DNA of 64,000 bases from Streptomyces sp. NBC_00568. GTDB taxonomy: Bacteria > Actinomycetota > Actinomycetes > Streptomycetales > Streptomycetaceae. The notes beneath the pieces were generated by a model. The model did not search any database. It saw only the letters and a list, made by a program, of their open reading frames with translations, and was not told where the DNA came from. The stretch lies in assembly GCF_026341855.1 (NCBI RefSeq), contig NZ_JAPENW010000001.1:558001-622000 (forward strand). Reading direction: 5' to 3'. Below are positions 34,301 through 43,725 of the stretch, in pieces (the stretch's first letter is position 1; every line of letters begins with the position of its first letter). A program made the position numbers and the translations under genes.

Positions 34301-37132
34301 GTGCGAGGGGACTTCAAGGAACCTGCGAGACCCCGCCCCGACCTGGTCATCGGCCGGGAGGGCCTCTTCGCGGGGGCACGCGAGCAGCTCTCCGACGGCG
34401 GCAGTGTGCTCGTGCACGGGCCGGCGGGAATAGGAAAGTCGACCGTCCTGCGGGCGTTGGCCGCGGAATGCGCCGAATCGGCACGGACCGTCTTGCGCTG
34501 CTCGGCCACCGAGTCCGAATCCCATCTCCCCTTCCTCGCGCTGGCCGACCTCCTCGGCCTGGTCGTCGACGAGATCGCCGACCGGCTGCCCGCCCCGCAG
34601 CGCACCGCCCTGGAGTCGGCGCTCACCGGCCGCGGCGAATCCACCCTCCAGCGCGACGGTCTCGCGCTGCGGCTCGCGGTGCTGTCGGCGTTCCGCGCCC
34701 TGGCCGCCCAGGGGCCGGTGCTGATCGTCGCCGACGACCTGCAGTGGCTCGACCCGGCCAGCGCCGAACTGCTCGGCTTCGCCGCTCGCAGGCTCGGCGG
34801 CACCCCGGTCCGCATGCTGTGCGCCGTCCGTACGGACACCGAACCCGGGGCACGGGACCACGATCGCTATCTACGCGCGTCCCCGCCGGAGACCCTGGCC
34901 CTGCGGGTCGCCCCGCTGGCCCGCGCCCATGTGGCCGAACTCCTCGGACAGCGCGGCTACACCGGCCTGCCCCGCTCCACCGTGCGCGACATCCACCGCA
35001 CCAGCGGCGGCAACCCGCTCTTCGCCCTGGAGCTGGGCCGCGCCCTCGCCGAGTCCCCGACCCCGCCGAGCCCGGGCGAACCGCTGCCCGTGCCGACGTC
35101 GCTGCGCGCGCTCGTCCTCAGCCGCCTGGACATGCTGTCCGCCGAGGCCCGCCGCACCCTGCTGGTGGTGAGCGCGGGAGCCCGCCCGACCCTGGCCCTG
35201 CTGCACGCCGCGGGCCGGGAGAACGCCGAGGCGGACACGGCGTCGGCCGCCGCCCTCGGACTCCTCGCCACCGAACGCGAGACGCCCGGCATCCGGTTCG
35301 CGCACCCCCTCGTCTCGGCCGCCCTGTACGCGGAGGCCGACGCCCAGGAGCGGCGCGCCGCGCACGCCGCACTGTCCCGCGCGGCCTCCGACCCCATCGA
35401 GCGGGCCCGGCACCTCGCCCTCTCCACCACCGGCACGGACCCCGCGGTCGCCGCCCGGCTCGGCGAGGCCGCGGCCGCCGCCCGCGACCGCGGGGCGCCC
35501 TCCGTCGCCGTCGGGCTCGGGCTGCTCGCCGCCCGGCACACACCGGCCGACACCCGGCCGGGCGCGGACGAACGGCGCCTGCAGGCGGCCGAGGACGCGC
35601 TGACGGCCGGGGAGACGGACCTCGCGCGGGACATCGCGCGCCAGGTGCTGGCCCGGGCCACCGCACCCGCCGACCGGGTCCGGGCCTGGATGGTCGTCGT
35701 CGACGCCGCCGGACAGGCCATGGCCGAGATCGACGCGGTCTTCCCGCAGGCGCTCGCGGACGCGGGTGACGACCCCGGCCTGCTCGCCCTCGTCCGCTAC
35801 CAACTCGCCTGGCGGGCCCTGCTCATGGACGGCGAGATGGCCAAGGCCCGTGAGGAGGCCGCCCGGGCGGCGCGGCTCGCGGCCCGCGCCGGGGACCGGC
35901 GCACCGAACTCCTCGCGCTGGGCTTCCAGGCGCAGATGGAGACCCTGATGGGGCATCCGGACGCGCCGTCGACCATCCAGCGGGCGATGCGCGAGCCGCA
36001 GGACCCCCGGGTCGCCTGTGACCACAACGGCGCCGGAGCCGCCCGCTTCCGCTGGCTCATCATGGGCGACCGGCTCGCCGAGGCCCGTACGGCCATCACC
36101 GCGCTGCTGCGCGAGGTGCAGCGGCGCGGCATGGTCGAGAGCGAGCTGCACTTCCTGCGTGGCCTCGCCGAGACCGAACTGCGCTCCGGTCACTGCGGCC
36201 GCGCCCTCGACCTGGCCCGGGAGAGCCTCAGGCTGGCCCGTGACACCGGCATCGGCGAGGCGGCCACCGCCATGTTCACCTCGCTCGCCGAGGCGGCGGG
36301 CGGTGACGTGGACCGGGCGCTCGCCCTCGCCCATGAGGCCGTGGACCGCGCCGAGGAGGACGGCGACCTGGTCTACCTCTCGCGCGCCCTGGGCGCCCTC
36401 GGGCACGCCCAGCTGGTCGCCGGGGACGCGTCGGCCGCGGTCCACTCGCTGCGCCGGGTCAGGGAGCTGGAGGAGGGACTCGGTGTCGTCGACCCCGCCC
36501 GCGGCCGCTGGCACGGGGACCTCGCCGAGGCACTGGTCAGGATCGGCGAGACCGCGGAGGCGCAGGACGTCATCGACGTGACCCGCCGACGCGCTCTGCG
36601 GCTGGAACGCGAGAGCGTGCTCGCCGTGCTCGACCGCGCCGAGGCCCTGGTCCGCGCCGCTCGCGGCGAACAGGGGCCCGCCGAACGCCAGTTGGCGTCC
36701 GCGCAGGACCGCCTCGGCAAGCTGGGCTACGGCCTGGAGGAGGCCCGCGCCGCGTACGCCCTCGCCGGTCTGCGCACCCTCTCCCAAGGTCCCGGCTCCG
36801 CTCGCCCCGTCCCGGGACCCACCTCCTACGACGAGGCCGCCCGGTTGTTCCGCCGGTGCCGTGCGCTGCCCTGGCTCCGTCGGGTCGAGGCGGCGTCCGC
36901 ACTCCCTCCGGCCGCGCCGCCCCTCGCCTCCGCCGCCCTCGACACCCTCGCCGCGACCGAGCGCCAGGTCGCCGCCCTGGTCATGGAGGGCGCCACCAAC
37001 CGCGAGATCGCCGGGCGCCTGTTCATCAGCGTCAAGACCGTGGAGGCCACCCTCACCCGGGTGTACCGGAAGCTGGGGATACGCTCCCGGGTGGACATCG
37101 TGCGGCTCGCGGCGGAACGCAGGCCCGACTGA
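34301..37132 (+). CDS. LAL-type (large ATP-binding LuxR) transcriptional regulator
   Basis: 943 residues. The N-terminal AAA/STAND ATPase has Walker A VHGPAGIGKST (about residues 38-48) and Walker B VLIVADDLQWLD (about 144). A long helical, TPR-like middle follows. The C-terminal LuxR HTH is ATERQVAALVMEGATNREIAGRLFISVKTVEATLTRVYRKLG. LAL proteins often activate secondary-metabolite or sugar genes. Start GTG 34301 has GAGGGGAG about eight bases upstream; GTG 34295 is too close to it. No biosynthetic cluster is adjacent, so the target is unclear; the secreted protease follows after 714 bases. Confidence 0.88.
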   Translation: MRGDFKEPARPRPDLVIGREGLFAGAREQLSDGGSVLVHGPAGIGKSTVLRALAAECAESARTVLRCSATESESHLPFLALADLLGLVVDEIADRLPAPQRTALESALTGRGESTLQRDGLALRLAVLSAFRALAAQGPVLIVADDLQWLDPASAELLGFAARRLGGTPVRMLCAVRTDTEPGARDHDRYLRASPPETLALRVAPLARAHVAELLGQRGYTGLPRSTVRDIHRTSGGNPLFALELGRALAESPTPPSPGEPLPVPTSLRALVLSRLDMLSAEARRTLLVVSAGARPTLALLHAAGRENAEADTASAAALGLLATERETPGIRFAHPLVSAALYAEADAQERRAAHAALSRAASDPIERARHLALSTTGTDPAVAARLGEAAAAARDRGAPSVAVGLGLLAARHTPADTRPGADERRLQAAEDALTAGETDLARDIARQVLARATAPADRVRAWMVVVDAAGQAMAEIDAVFPQALADAGDDPGLLALVRYQLAWRALLMDGEMAKAREEAARAARLAARAGDRRTELLALGFQAQMETLMGHPDAPSTIQRAMREPQDPRVACDHNGAGAARFRWLIMGDRLAEARTAITALLREVQRRGMVESELHFLRGLAETELRSGHCGRALDLARESLRLARDTGIGEAATAMFTSLAEAAGGDVDRALALAHEAVDRAEEDGDLVYLSRALGALGHAQLVAGDASAAVHSLRRVRELEEGLGVVDPARGRWHGDLAEALVRIGETAEAQDVIDVTRRRALRLERESVLAVLDRAEALVRAARGEQGPAERQLASAQDRLGKLGYGLEEARAAYALAGLRTLSQGPGSARPVPGPTSYDEAARLFRRCRALPWLRRVEAASALPPAAPPLASAALDTLAATERQVAALVMEGATNREIAGRLFISVKTVEATLTRVYRKLGIRSRVDIVRLAAERRPD

Positions 37133-37372
37133 CCATCCTCCCGGCCGACGACGGGAACGGTGGGCCGGTGAGACTCCGCGGCAGGGCGCGACGAAGCCGA
37201 GGGGACGTCAGGGCGCGGCGGCTCGGAGCCGGTTGGGCTACGGGACGATGCCCGCGCCGGGTCGGCGGGCCTCCGGAGCAGGCCGGTCGGAGCCGGAAGG
37301 GGTCCGGGGCGGGGCGCCTCGCCGTGCGGGAACATCGGCGTCAGCATCCGGTACCACTGGCCTTCGGCCACC

Positions 37373-37564
37373 CTCGGGGAGGCGCCGGTGCGGGCCGCTC
37401 AGAGCCGGTTGGGTTCCAGGACGCCGCCGCTCCAGAGCCGGTGAGGCTCCGGAGCGGGCCAGTCGGCCTCGGTGCGAGGCCGGGGCCGGGCGCCTCGGAC
37501 TCGGGGAGGCGCCGGTGCGGGCCGCTCAGAACCGGTTGGGCAAGTAGGCCAGTCGGCCTCGGTG
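37373..37564. repeat. Diverged tandem duplication, period about 127 bp
   Basis: A 41-base segment (37373-37413) recurs at 37500-37540 with a single difference. A second segment beginning GGCCAGTCGGCCTCGGTG at 37457 recurs at 37547-37564. The offsets differ (127 and 90), so the copies have lost internal sequence. A weaker third relative begins near 37209. It is probably non-coding and decaying. Confidence 0.7.
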
Positions 37565-37717
37565 AGGGGCCGGGGCGGGGCCGGTCGCTTCGGCTGAATG
37601 GACGTCAGCGGACGTGGCGCCCGGGCCGGGAACAACCGGGCTGTGCCCGTGTCAAACACGGCTCGCCCCGGGCAAGGGTTTTCCCTCCCCCACGCCCACT
37701 AGGGGGTTCCCTCATTG

Positions 37718-37733
37718 GTGAGAGCGGTCTCAC
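37718..37733. promoter_or_regulatory. Palindrome upstream of the secreted protease
   Basis: Perfect GTGAGA-GCGG-TCTCAC, 113 bases before the protease start. Its position suits an operator in the promoter region. Confidence 0.45.
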
Positions 37734-37846
37734 GCCCTAGCGTGTGGGCGTGCCGCTCGCTCGGGCACACGGCGCCCCACCCACAGGCGTCGTGCCTCAC
37801 CCCCCACACCCGTGCGTCCCCCCACCGGCAACCTCCAAGGAGACCC

Positions 37847-38638
37847 ATGTTCGGGCTCAACCGCGCCAAGAAGACCGCCGCTGTCTGCGCGGCGACCGCT
37901 GCCGCCGCCGCTACCGCCCTGCTCGGCGCCCCCTCCGCCGCAGCCGCGCCCCAGCCGATCGTCGGCGGTACGACGACCACGACGACCGCGTACCCGTTCA
38001 TGATGCAGATCACCGACGCCTCGCAGAACCAGTTCTGCGGAGGCACCCTGGTCGCCGCCAACAAGGTCGTGACCGCGGCCCACTGCATGGTGGGCGAGAC
38101 CACCAGCAGCGTCCGCGTCGTGGGCGGAAGAACGTACCTCAACGGCACGAACGGCACCGTCAGCAAGGTCAGCAAGATCTGGATCAACCCCGGCTACACG
38201 GACGCCACCAACGGCGACGACGTGGCCGTACTGACCCTGTCGACGTCGATGTCGTACACGACGGCGAAGTACGTCTCCTCCTCGGACACCGGCGTGTACG
38301 CGACCGGCGCCACGGCCCGCATCATCGGCTGGGGCACCACCTCGGAGAACGGCAGCTCCTCCAACCAGCTGCGCACCGCGACCGTCCCGATCGTGTCCAA
38401 CTCCAGCTGCGCGAGCTCGTACGGCTCCGACTTCGTGGCCACCGACATGGTCTGCGCCGGGTACACCTCCGGCGGCGTCGACACCTGCCAGGGCGACAGC
38501 GGCGGCCCGCTCCTCATCGGCGGGGTGCTGGCCGGCATCACGTCCTGGGGCGAGGGCTGCGCGGAGGCCGGCTACCCGGGTGTCTACACCCGCCTGACGA
38601 CGTTCTCCAGCCTGGTGACCACGCAGGTCAACTCGTAG
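37847..38638 (+). CDS. Secreted trypsin-like serine protease (S1 family)
   Basis: 263 residues. A Sec signal peptide (basic start, then AAVCAATAAAAATALLGAPS) is followed by a very short propeptide, AAPQP, and the mature N-terminus IVGGTTTTTTAYPFM, as in S. griseus trypsin. The catalytic triad is clear: His in VVTAAHC, Asp in NGDDVAVLTL, Ser in CQGDSGGPLL. The S1-pocket aspartate comes six residues before Ser (VDTCQGDSGG), giving Arg/Lys specificity. Six cysteines fit three disulfides. AAGGAG before ATG 37847. A strong hairpin follows. Confidence 0.93.
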   Translation: MFGLNRAKKTAAVCAATAAAAATALLGAPSAAAAPQPIVGGTTTTTTAYPFMMQITDASQNQFCGGTLVAANKVVTAAHCMVGETTSSVRVVGGRTYLNGTNGTVSKVSKIWINPGYTDATNGDDVAVLTLSTSMSYTTAKYVSSSDTGVYATGATARIIGWGTTSENGSSSNQLRTATVPIVSNSSCASSYGSDFVATDMVCAGYTSGGVDTCQGDSGGPLLIGGVLAGITSWGEGCAEAGYPGVYTRLTTFSSLVTTQVNS

Positions 38639-38678
38639 TCACCGATGATCTCCTGAGTACCCCTCAGGTAAATACCGG

Positions 38679-38717
38679 GGGGCGTTGCGGGCCTCCACGA
38701 GCGGCCCGCAACGCCCC
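38679..38717 (+). terminator. Intrinsic terminator after the protease
   Basis: Perfect 15-base arms GGGGCGTTGCGGGCC (38679-38693) and 38703-38717 around a 9-base loop, 41 bases after the stop. Confidence 0.85.
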
Positions 38718-38818
38718 TCATCCACTTCCCGGCCCTCACACTTGCCGGCGGACGGCTTCCCCGCAGTGCCCTGTCCGTCCGCCGGCACCTCGGGTCGCGC
38801 ACCCTCGCGCAAGTGGCC

Positions 38819-39925
38819 TCAGGGCCGGGCGACCGTGCCGAACCTGACGTCGTACCCCTCCCCCTCGTGCATCGCCGCGAGCATCCGCTCCCCCTCGGCC
38901 GTGACCTCGTCCCGCTGTGTCTTCGTGAGCCGGCCGAAGGGTTCGACGACGAGCGCGCCCTCCTCCAGCTTCCACAGGCCGGACAGGAATCCGTCGACCA
39001 GCAGGGTGCTGTAGGCCTGATTGCCCTGCCAGGTGCGCCCCTTGAGGTCGGCCGGCACGACCCGGGAGCGGTCGGCGTGGGACAGGAGCAGATTGTCGAA
39101 CTCGGGCAGGAAGCGGGGCGGGGCCGGGGTGTCCGCGTCCGGGCGGGACGCGTCGGGGAGGTCGAAAAGTTCCGCTCCGTTCTCGTCGCGGAACGTGACG
39201 AGCCGGGACCGGAGCCGCTCGAAGACCTCGCGGAGCCGGGTCAGACCGGCCCAGGTCTGCATGTCCTTGACCGAGGCGGGGCCGAAGGCGGCCAGATAGC
39301 GCAGCACGGTCGCGTCCGGCGCCGGGACCGGCTCGGCGGCGCGGCCCAGCCAGTGCTCAGCGGTGGTGAGGGCGACCTGGCCGCTCCGGCCCCACAGACC
39401 GCGCGGGGTGACCTGGACGAGCGGCAGGGTGCAGCGGGCCGCGATGGAGAGGGCGAACGGGTCGGCGTCCGGCCACTCGGTGAGCAGCGCCTCCCGCAAC
39501 TGCTTCATGGTGCGCGGCTCGGTTTCCACCAGTTCACGGCTGATCGCGGCGAGCCGGTCCAGGTCGACGCCGGCGAGCCCCTTGCGGAACTGGCCCAGCT
39601 CACGGTCGCGGGCGGCCTGCACCAGCGGACGCAGGGTGAGGGCGTCCTCGGCGGTGTGCGTGTGGATGGTGGAGCGCATGGTGACGATCCGGACGGCCTG
39701 GCGCGCGTCCATGGCGGCCGACAGGTGCTCGGGCCGGAACCCGTCCACCCGGGCGGCGAGGGCGTAGTACGGCGGCTTCACGTTCTGTGCCTGGAGGCCG
39801 AGGAGGTGCCCGACCGCGGCCGTCGCGGACAGCGGGGAGCGGCGCAGCAGCAGCTGACGGTCGAGGGTCGCGCGGTTGAGGGCGCGGGTGCCGAGCACGG
39901 GGGCCGTCGCGGTCGTCTTCGTCAT
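38819..39925 (-). CDS. Winged-helix DNA-binding protein, AlkZ/YcaQ-like (HTH_42)
   Basis: 368 residues from ATG 39925. The N-terminal part reads LGTRALNRATLDRQLLLRR and HLLGLQAQNVKPPYYAL; the Gln-Ala-Gln fits the QxQ motif used by AlkZ glycosylases to unhook interstrand crosslinks. The rest follows the HTH_42 winged-helix layout (TMRSTIHTHTAEDAL, RFLPEFDNLLLSHADRSRVV, LVDGFLSGLWKL). Members are DNA glycosylases for bulky alkyl lesions or self-resistance to genotoxic products. No toxin cluster is nearby, so a housekeeping repair role is more likely. It is divergent from corA. Confidence 0.8.
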   Translation of the reverse strand: MTKTTATAPVLGTRALNRATLDRQLLLRRSPLSATAAVGHLLGLQAQNVKPPYYALAARVDGFRPEHLSAAMDARQAVRIVTMRSTIHTHTAEDALTLRPLVQAARDRELGQFRKGLAGVDLDRLAAISRELVETEPRTMKQLREALLTEWPDADPFALSIAARCTLPLVQVTPRGLWGRSGQVALTTAEHWLGRAAEPVPAPDATVLRYLAAFGPASVKDMQTWAGLTRLREVFERLRSRLVTFRDENGAELFDLPDASRPDADTPAPPRFLPEFDNLLLSHADRSRVVPADLKGRTWQGNQAYSTLLVDGFLSGLWKLEEGALVVEPFGRLTKTQRDEVTAEGERMLAAMHEGEGYDVRFGTVARP

Positions 39926-40072
39926 ACCCGGCACGCTAGCGCCCCTCGCGGACACCTTCTGTCCGCAACTCCCACCGCGATCCCGATGCCGCCGGACACC
40001 CGGGGATCGTTTGCCCCGTATATCCTGCTCCGTGATCACACAGACGTACGTTCGACCCTGGAGGCAGCCGCG

Positions 40073-41305
40073 ATGTCCGAGCGACGCGCCCACTCAGCCT
40101 CGAACAACGGGAAGGGCACAGGGGACACGGACAGCTCCTCGGAGGCGAAGAACTCCGGGGGTCCGAGGGGTGCGAAGGCCGGCCGGATGTCCGTCTGGCG
40201 GCGCGCCCTGACCCCGCCGTCGGCGCCGCCCCCGCCGCCGCCGGCACCGAAGGAGACTCCCCCCGCGCCCGAACCCGCCGAGGTCGCCAGCGTCGTCCAG
40301 GCCGCGCTGTACCGCGACGGGGTGCGGGTGTCGACGCCCGCGTCCCTGGCCGAGACGTTCCGTGAGCTGCGCGAGCAGCCGTCAGGGATGGCGTGGATCG
40401 GTCTTGCCCGTCCGACGGAGGCCGAACTCCTCTCGCTGGCAGCCGAGTTCGACCTGCATCCGCTGTCCGTCGAGGACGCGATGGAAGCGCATCAGCGTCC
40501 GAAGCTGGAGCGCTACGGCGAGACGCTCTTCGTCGTCCTGAGCGCCGCCCGCTATCTGGACGCGGTCGAGGAGGTCGACTTCGGCGAGCTGCACGTGTTC
40601 GTGGGGCCGGACTTCGTGATCACGGTCCGGCACGGCGCGGCGCCGGACCTCTCGGCGGTGCGCCGCCGCATGGAGGACAGCCCGGAACTGCTGAGACTCG
40701 GCCCGGAGGCCGTGCTCTACGCGATCCTCGACTCCGTCGTCGACGGTTACGTCCCGGTGGTCTTCGGTGTCCAGAACGACATCGACGAGATCGAGACCGA
40801 GGTCTTCCGCGGTGACCCCGCGGTCTCCCGCCGTATCTACGAACTCTCCCGCGAGATGGTCGAGTTCCAGCGCGCCACCCGCCCGCTGGTCGGCATGCTG
40901 CACAGTCTGATGGCCGGTTTCGCCAAGTACGGCACGGACGAGGAACTCCAGCGCTACCTTCGCGACGTCGCCGACCACGTCACCCACACCAGCGAACGCG
41001 TCGACGGTTTCCGCCAGGCCCTCACCGACATCCTCACCGTCAACGCGACGCTGGTCACCCAGCAACAGAACGCCGAGATGCGCGCGTTGGCGGAGGCGGG
41101 CTTCGAACAGAACGAGGAGATCAAGAAGATCTCCTCGTGGGCCGCCATCCTCTTCGCCCCGACCCTCGTCGGCACGATCTACGGCATGAACTTCAACCAT
41201 ATGCCGGAACTGACCTGGCGCTTCGGCTACCCGTTCGCCATCGGCCTGATGGGCGTGGTGTGCGTGAGCCTGTACTTCATCTTCAAGCGACGCCACTGGC
41301 TCTGA
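40073..41305 (+). CDS. corA: CorA-type magnesium/cobalt channel
   Basis: 410 residues. The pore signature YGMNFNHMPE lies between the two C-terminal membrane helices (WAAILFAPTLVGTIYGMN and YPFAIGLMGVVCVSLYFIF). The cytosolic funnel region ARPTEAELLSLAAEFDLHPLSVEDAMEAHQRPKLERYGETLFVVL is typical. A disordered N-terminal tail of about 70 residues (Ser/Gly-rich, then a proline run) precedes the CorA domain and is longer than usual. ATG 40073 follows CTGGAGG. CorA forms pentamers that admit Mg2+. Confidence 0.93.
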   Translation: MSERRAHSASNNGKGTGDTDSSSEAKNSGGPRGAKAGRMSVWRRALTPPSAPPPPPPAPKETPPAPEPAEVASVVQAALYRDGVRVSTPASLAETFRELREQPSGMAWIGLARPTEAELLSLAAEFDLHPLSVEDAMEAHQRPKLERYGETLFVVLSAARYLDAVEEVDFGELHVFVGPDFVITVRHGAAPDLSAVRRRMEDSPELLRLGPEAVLYAILDSVVDGYVPVVFGVQNDIDEIETEVFRGDPAVSRRIYELSREMVEFQRATRPLVGMLHSLMAGFAKYGTDEELQRYLRDVADHVTHTSERVDGFRQALTDILTVNATLVTQQQNAEMRALAEAGFEQNEEIKKISSWAAILFAPTLVGTIYGMNFNHMPELTWRFGYPFAIGLMGVVCVSLYFIFKRRHWL

Positions 41306-41327
41306 GCCGGCCCCGCGAGACCGTCCC

Positions 41328-41390
41328 GGGACCCCTGTTCCGGGAGTTGGGACGCCTGTTCCGGGAGCAGGGACACCTGTCCCGGGAGCG
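41328..41390. repeat. Three tandem 21-bp repeats between convergent genes
   Basis: Units at 41328-41348, 41349-41369 and 41370-41390 share GGGACnCCTGTtCCGGGAG and differ at only four positions. The third contains the palindrome GGGACA-CC-TGTCCC. They fill the space between the ends of corA and the FdhF/YdeP gene and probably help end transcription from both sides. Confidence 0.8.
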
Positions 41391-41398
41391 TGGAAGGC

Positions 41399-43720
41399 TC
41401 AACCCGCCGGCGCGATGGTGACCTTGACGTGTTTCATCAGGGGCTGGTCGCTCTGGAGGCTGTAGTCGCCGATCGCGCACAGCACGTTCATCTCCGGCAT
41501 GTACCCGGCCGCGCAGCCGCGCGGGATGTCGTAGGGAATGGCCAGGTAGCCGTCCAGACCGCGGTGGCTGCCGTCCTTGGCGGTGCTGACGATGTCGACC
41601 GGGGCGAACTCGGAGATGCCGCGTTCGCGCATGTCGTCCTCGTTCATGAAGACGAGTGTGCGCAGGTTCTTGACGCCCCGGTAGCGGTCGTTGTCCGAGT
41701 AGATCGTCGTGTTCCACTGGTCGTGGGAGCGCATGGTGCCGAGCGCCAGCGTGCCGGGAGCGGGGACCACGTCGGGCAGTGAGGCCGTGGAGAACTCGGC
41801 GCGTCCCGTCGGAGTGAGGAAGACCAGTTCGCGAGCGGGCTGTTTGATGCGGAAGCCGAGCGGAAGCCGCACGCGGCGGTTGCAGTCCTCGAATCCGTCG
41901 AGGGCCCGCGCCATCGTGTCGCGGATGCGGTCGTAGTCCTCGATGTACCACTCCCACGGAGTCTCGCTGTCCGGAAGGGCGGCGCGGGCCATTCCGGCGA
42001 TGATCGCGGGCTCGGACAGCAGGTGCTTGGAGGCGGGGCGCTTCATGCCGACGGACAGGTGGACCATGCTCATCGAGTCCTCGACCGAGGTGCTCTGGAC
42101 GCCGCCTCGCTGGTGGTCCTTCTCGGTCCGGCCCAGGCACGGCAGGATGAGCGCCCGGCGGCCGTGGACGAGGTGGCTGCGGTTGAGCTTGGTGCTCACC
42201 TGGACCGTGAGGTCGCAGTTGCGCAGCGCCGCGTAGGTGTACGGGGTGTCGGGCGCGGCGAGCGCGAAGTTGCCGCCCATGCCGACGAACACCTTCACGT
42301 CGCCGCGGTGCATGGCGTGGATGGTGGCCACCGTGTCCATGCCGTGCTCGCGGGGCGGGTCGATCTTGCAGACCTCGGCCAGCCGGTACAGGAACTCCTC
42401 ACTGGGGCGGTGGTCGATGCCGCACGTCCGGTTGCCCTGGACGTTGCTGTGGCCGCGCACCGGCGAAGGACCGGCGCCTTCCCGGCCCAGATTGCCGCGC
42501 AGCAGAAGGAGGTTGACGATCTCTCGCACGGTGTCGACGCCGTGTTCGTGCTGGCTGACACCGAGACACCAGCTGATGATGGAACGGTCGGCGTCGCGGT
42601 AGACGCGGGCGGCCTTGAGGATGCCGTCCCGGTCGATCCCGGACTGGAGCTCGATCTCGTCCCAGGACGTGGCCTCGCACACCGCGCGGTACTCGTCGAA
42701 GAACGCCGTGTGGCGGTCGATGAACTCCTGGTCGACGGCCTTGGGGTCGGTCCCGGACTGCTCCAGGATCGCCTTGGCCATGCCGCGCAGGAGCGCCATG
42801 TCGCCGCCGATGCGGGGCTGGAGGTTCAGGGTGCTGGTCCGGGTGGACTTGAAGAGGGCCATGTCCGTGAAGTCGTGCGGAACGATGGTGCGGGTGGCGG
42901 CCGCCTCGACCAGTGGGTTGACGTGCACGATCTGGGCGCCGCGGTGGTAGGCCTCGGCCAGCGCGGTGAGCATCCTGGGCGCGTTGGAGGCGGCGTTGAC
43001 GCCCATGATGAACAGGGCGTCGGTGGTCTCCCAGTCCTTGAGGTCGGCGGTCCCCTTGCCGGTGCCCAGGGACGCCTGGAGAGCGCGGCCACTGGCTTCG
43101 TGGCACATGTTCGAGCAGTCGGGCAGGTTGTTCGTGCCCAGTTCACGGGCCATCAGCTGATAGAGGAACGTGGCCTCGTTGCCGAGGCGGCCGGAGGTGT
43201 AGTACGACGCCTGGTTCGGATCGTCGAGTTCCCGCAGGACACGGCCGACCAGTTCGAACGCGTCGCGCCAGCTGATCGGCACATAGTGGTCCGACTCCGG
43301 GTCGTAGACCATCGGCTCGGTCAGCCGGCCCTGGTCCTCCAGGGCGTAGTCGCTCCAGCCGAAGAGTTCGGTCACCGAGTGGGCGGCGAAGAACTCCCGG
43401 CCGACCCGCTTGCCGGTCATCTCCCAGGTGACGTGCTTGATGCCGTTCTCGCAGATGTCCAGGTGCAGGCCCTTGGTGTCGTCGGGCCACGCGCATCCGG
43501 GGCAGTCGAAGCCCGTGTTCTCGTGGTTCATGCGCATGATCGCCCGCGGGCCGTCCACGAGGGCGCGTTCGCGCACCAGGAAGCGGCTCACGCTCTTGGC
43601 CGCACCCCAGCCGGCGGCGGGGTGATGGTACGGATGGAATTCCGGTTCACCCTGGGGGTCGGGCCCCACACGGGACTCCAGGCCCTCCTGGCCGTCCTGG
43701 GATGCGTTCAAGAGTCTCAC
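41399..43720 (-). CDS. FdhF/YdeP family molybdopterin oxidoreductase
   Basis: About 773 residues. It belongs to the formate-dehydrogenase-like Mo-bisMGD enzymes of the YdeP type. Landmarks: FDCPGCAWPDD near the N-terminus, YTSGRLGNEATFLYQLMARELGTNNLPDCSNMCHEASG, LGVSQHEHGVDTVREIVNLLLLRGNLGREGAG and RTLVFMNEDDMRERG in the C-terminal domain. It has only a CxxC, not the four-cysteine Fe4S4 site of true formate dehydrogenase. The YdeP group is linked to acid resistance; its reaction is unknown. The start is unclear: GTG 43720 is five bases after the bL37-like stop and has no clear ribosome-binding site, suggesting coupling. Confidence 0.85.
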   Translation of the reverse strand: MRLLNASQDGQEGLESRVGPDPQGEPEFHPYHHPAAGWGAAKSVSRFLVRERALVDGPRAIMRMNHENTGFDCPGCAWPDDTKGLHLDICENGIKHVTWEMTGKRVGREFFAAHSVTELFGWSDYALEDQGRLTEPMVYDPESDHYVPISWRDAFELVGRVLRELDDPNQASYYTSGRLGNEATFLYQLMARELGTNNLPDCSNMCHEASGRALQASLGTGKGTADLKDWETTDALFIMGVNAASNAPRMLTALAEAYHRGAQIVHVNPLVEAAATRTIVPHDFTDMALFKSTRTSTLNLQPRIGGDMALLRGMAKAILEQSGTDPKAVDQEFIDRHTAFFDEYRAVCEATSWDEIELQSGIDRDGILKAARVYRDADRSIISWCLGVSQHEHGVDTVREIVNLLLLRGNLGREGAGPSPVRGHSNVQGNRTCGIDHRPSEEFLYRLAEVCKIDPPREHGMDTVATIHAMHRGDVKVFVGMGGNFALAAPDTPYTYAALRNCDLTVQVSTKLNRSHLVHGRRALILPCLGRTEKDHQRGGVQSTSVEDSMSMVHLSVGMKRPASKHLLSEPAIIAGMARAALPDSETPWEWYIEDYDRIRDTMARALDGFEDCNRRVRLPLGFRIKQPARELVFLTPTGRAEFSTASLPDVVPAPGTLALGTMRSHDQWNTTIYSDNDRYRGVKNLRTLVFMNEDDMRERGISEFAPVDIVSTAKDGSHRGLDGYLAIPYDIPRGCAAGYMPEMNVLCAIGDYSLQSDQPLMKHVKVTIAPAG

Positions 43721-43725
43721 CGAGC

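Larger units (their letters stand above)
37133..37846. other. Long gene-free region with diverged duplications
   Basis: 714 bases without a supported gene. It contains the repeat pair described at 37373-37564 and the palindrome at 37718-37733. The last 130 bases are the promoter and leader region of the trypsin-like protease. Confidence 0.6.
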
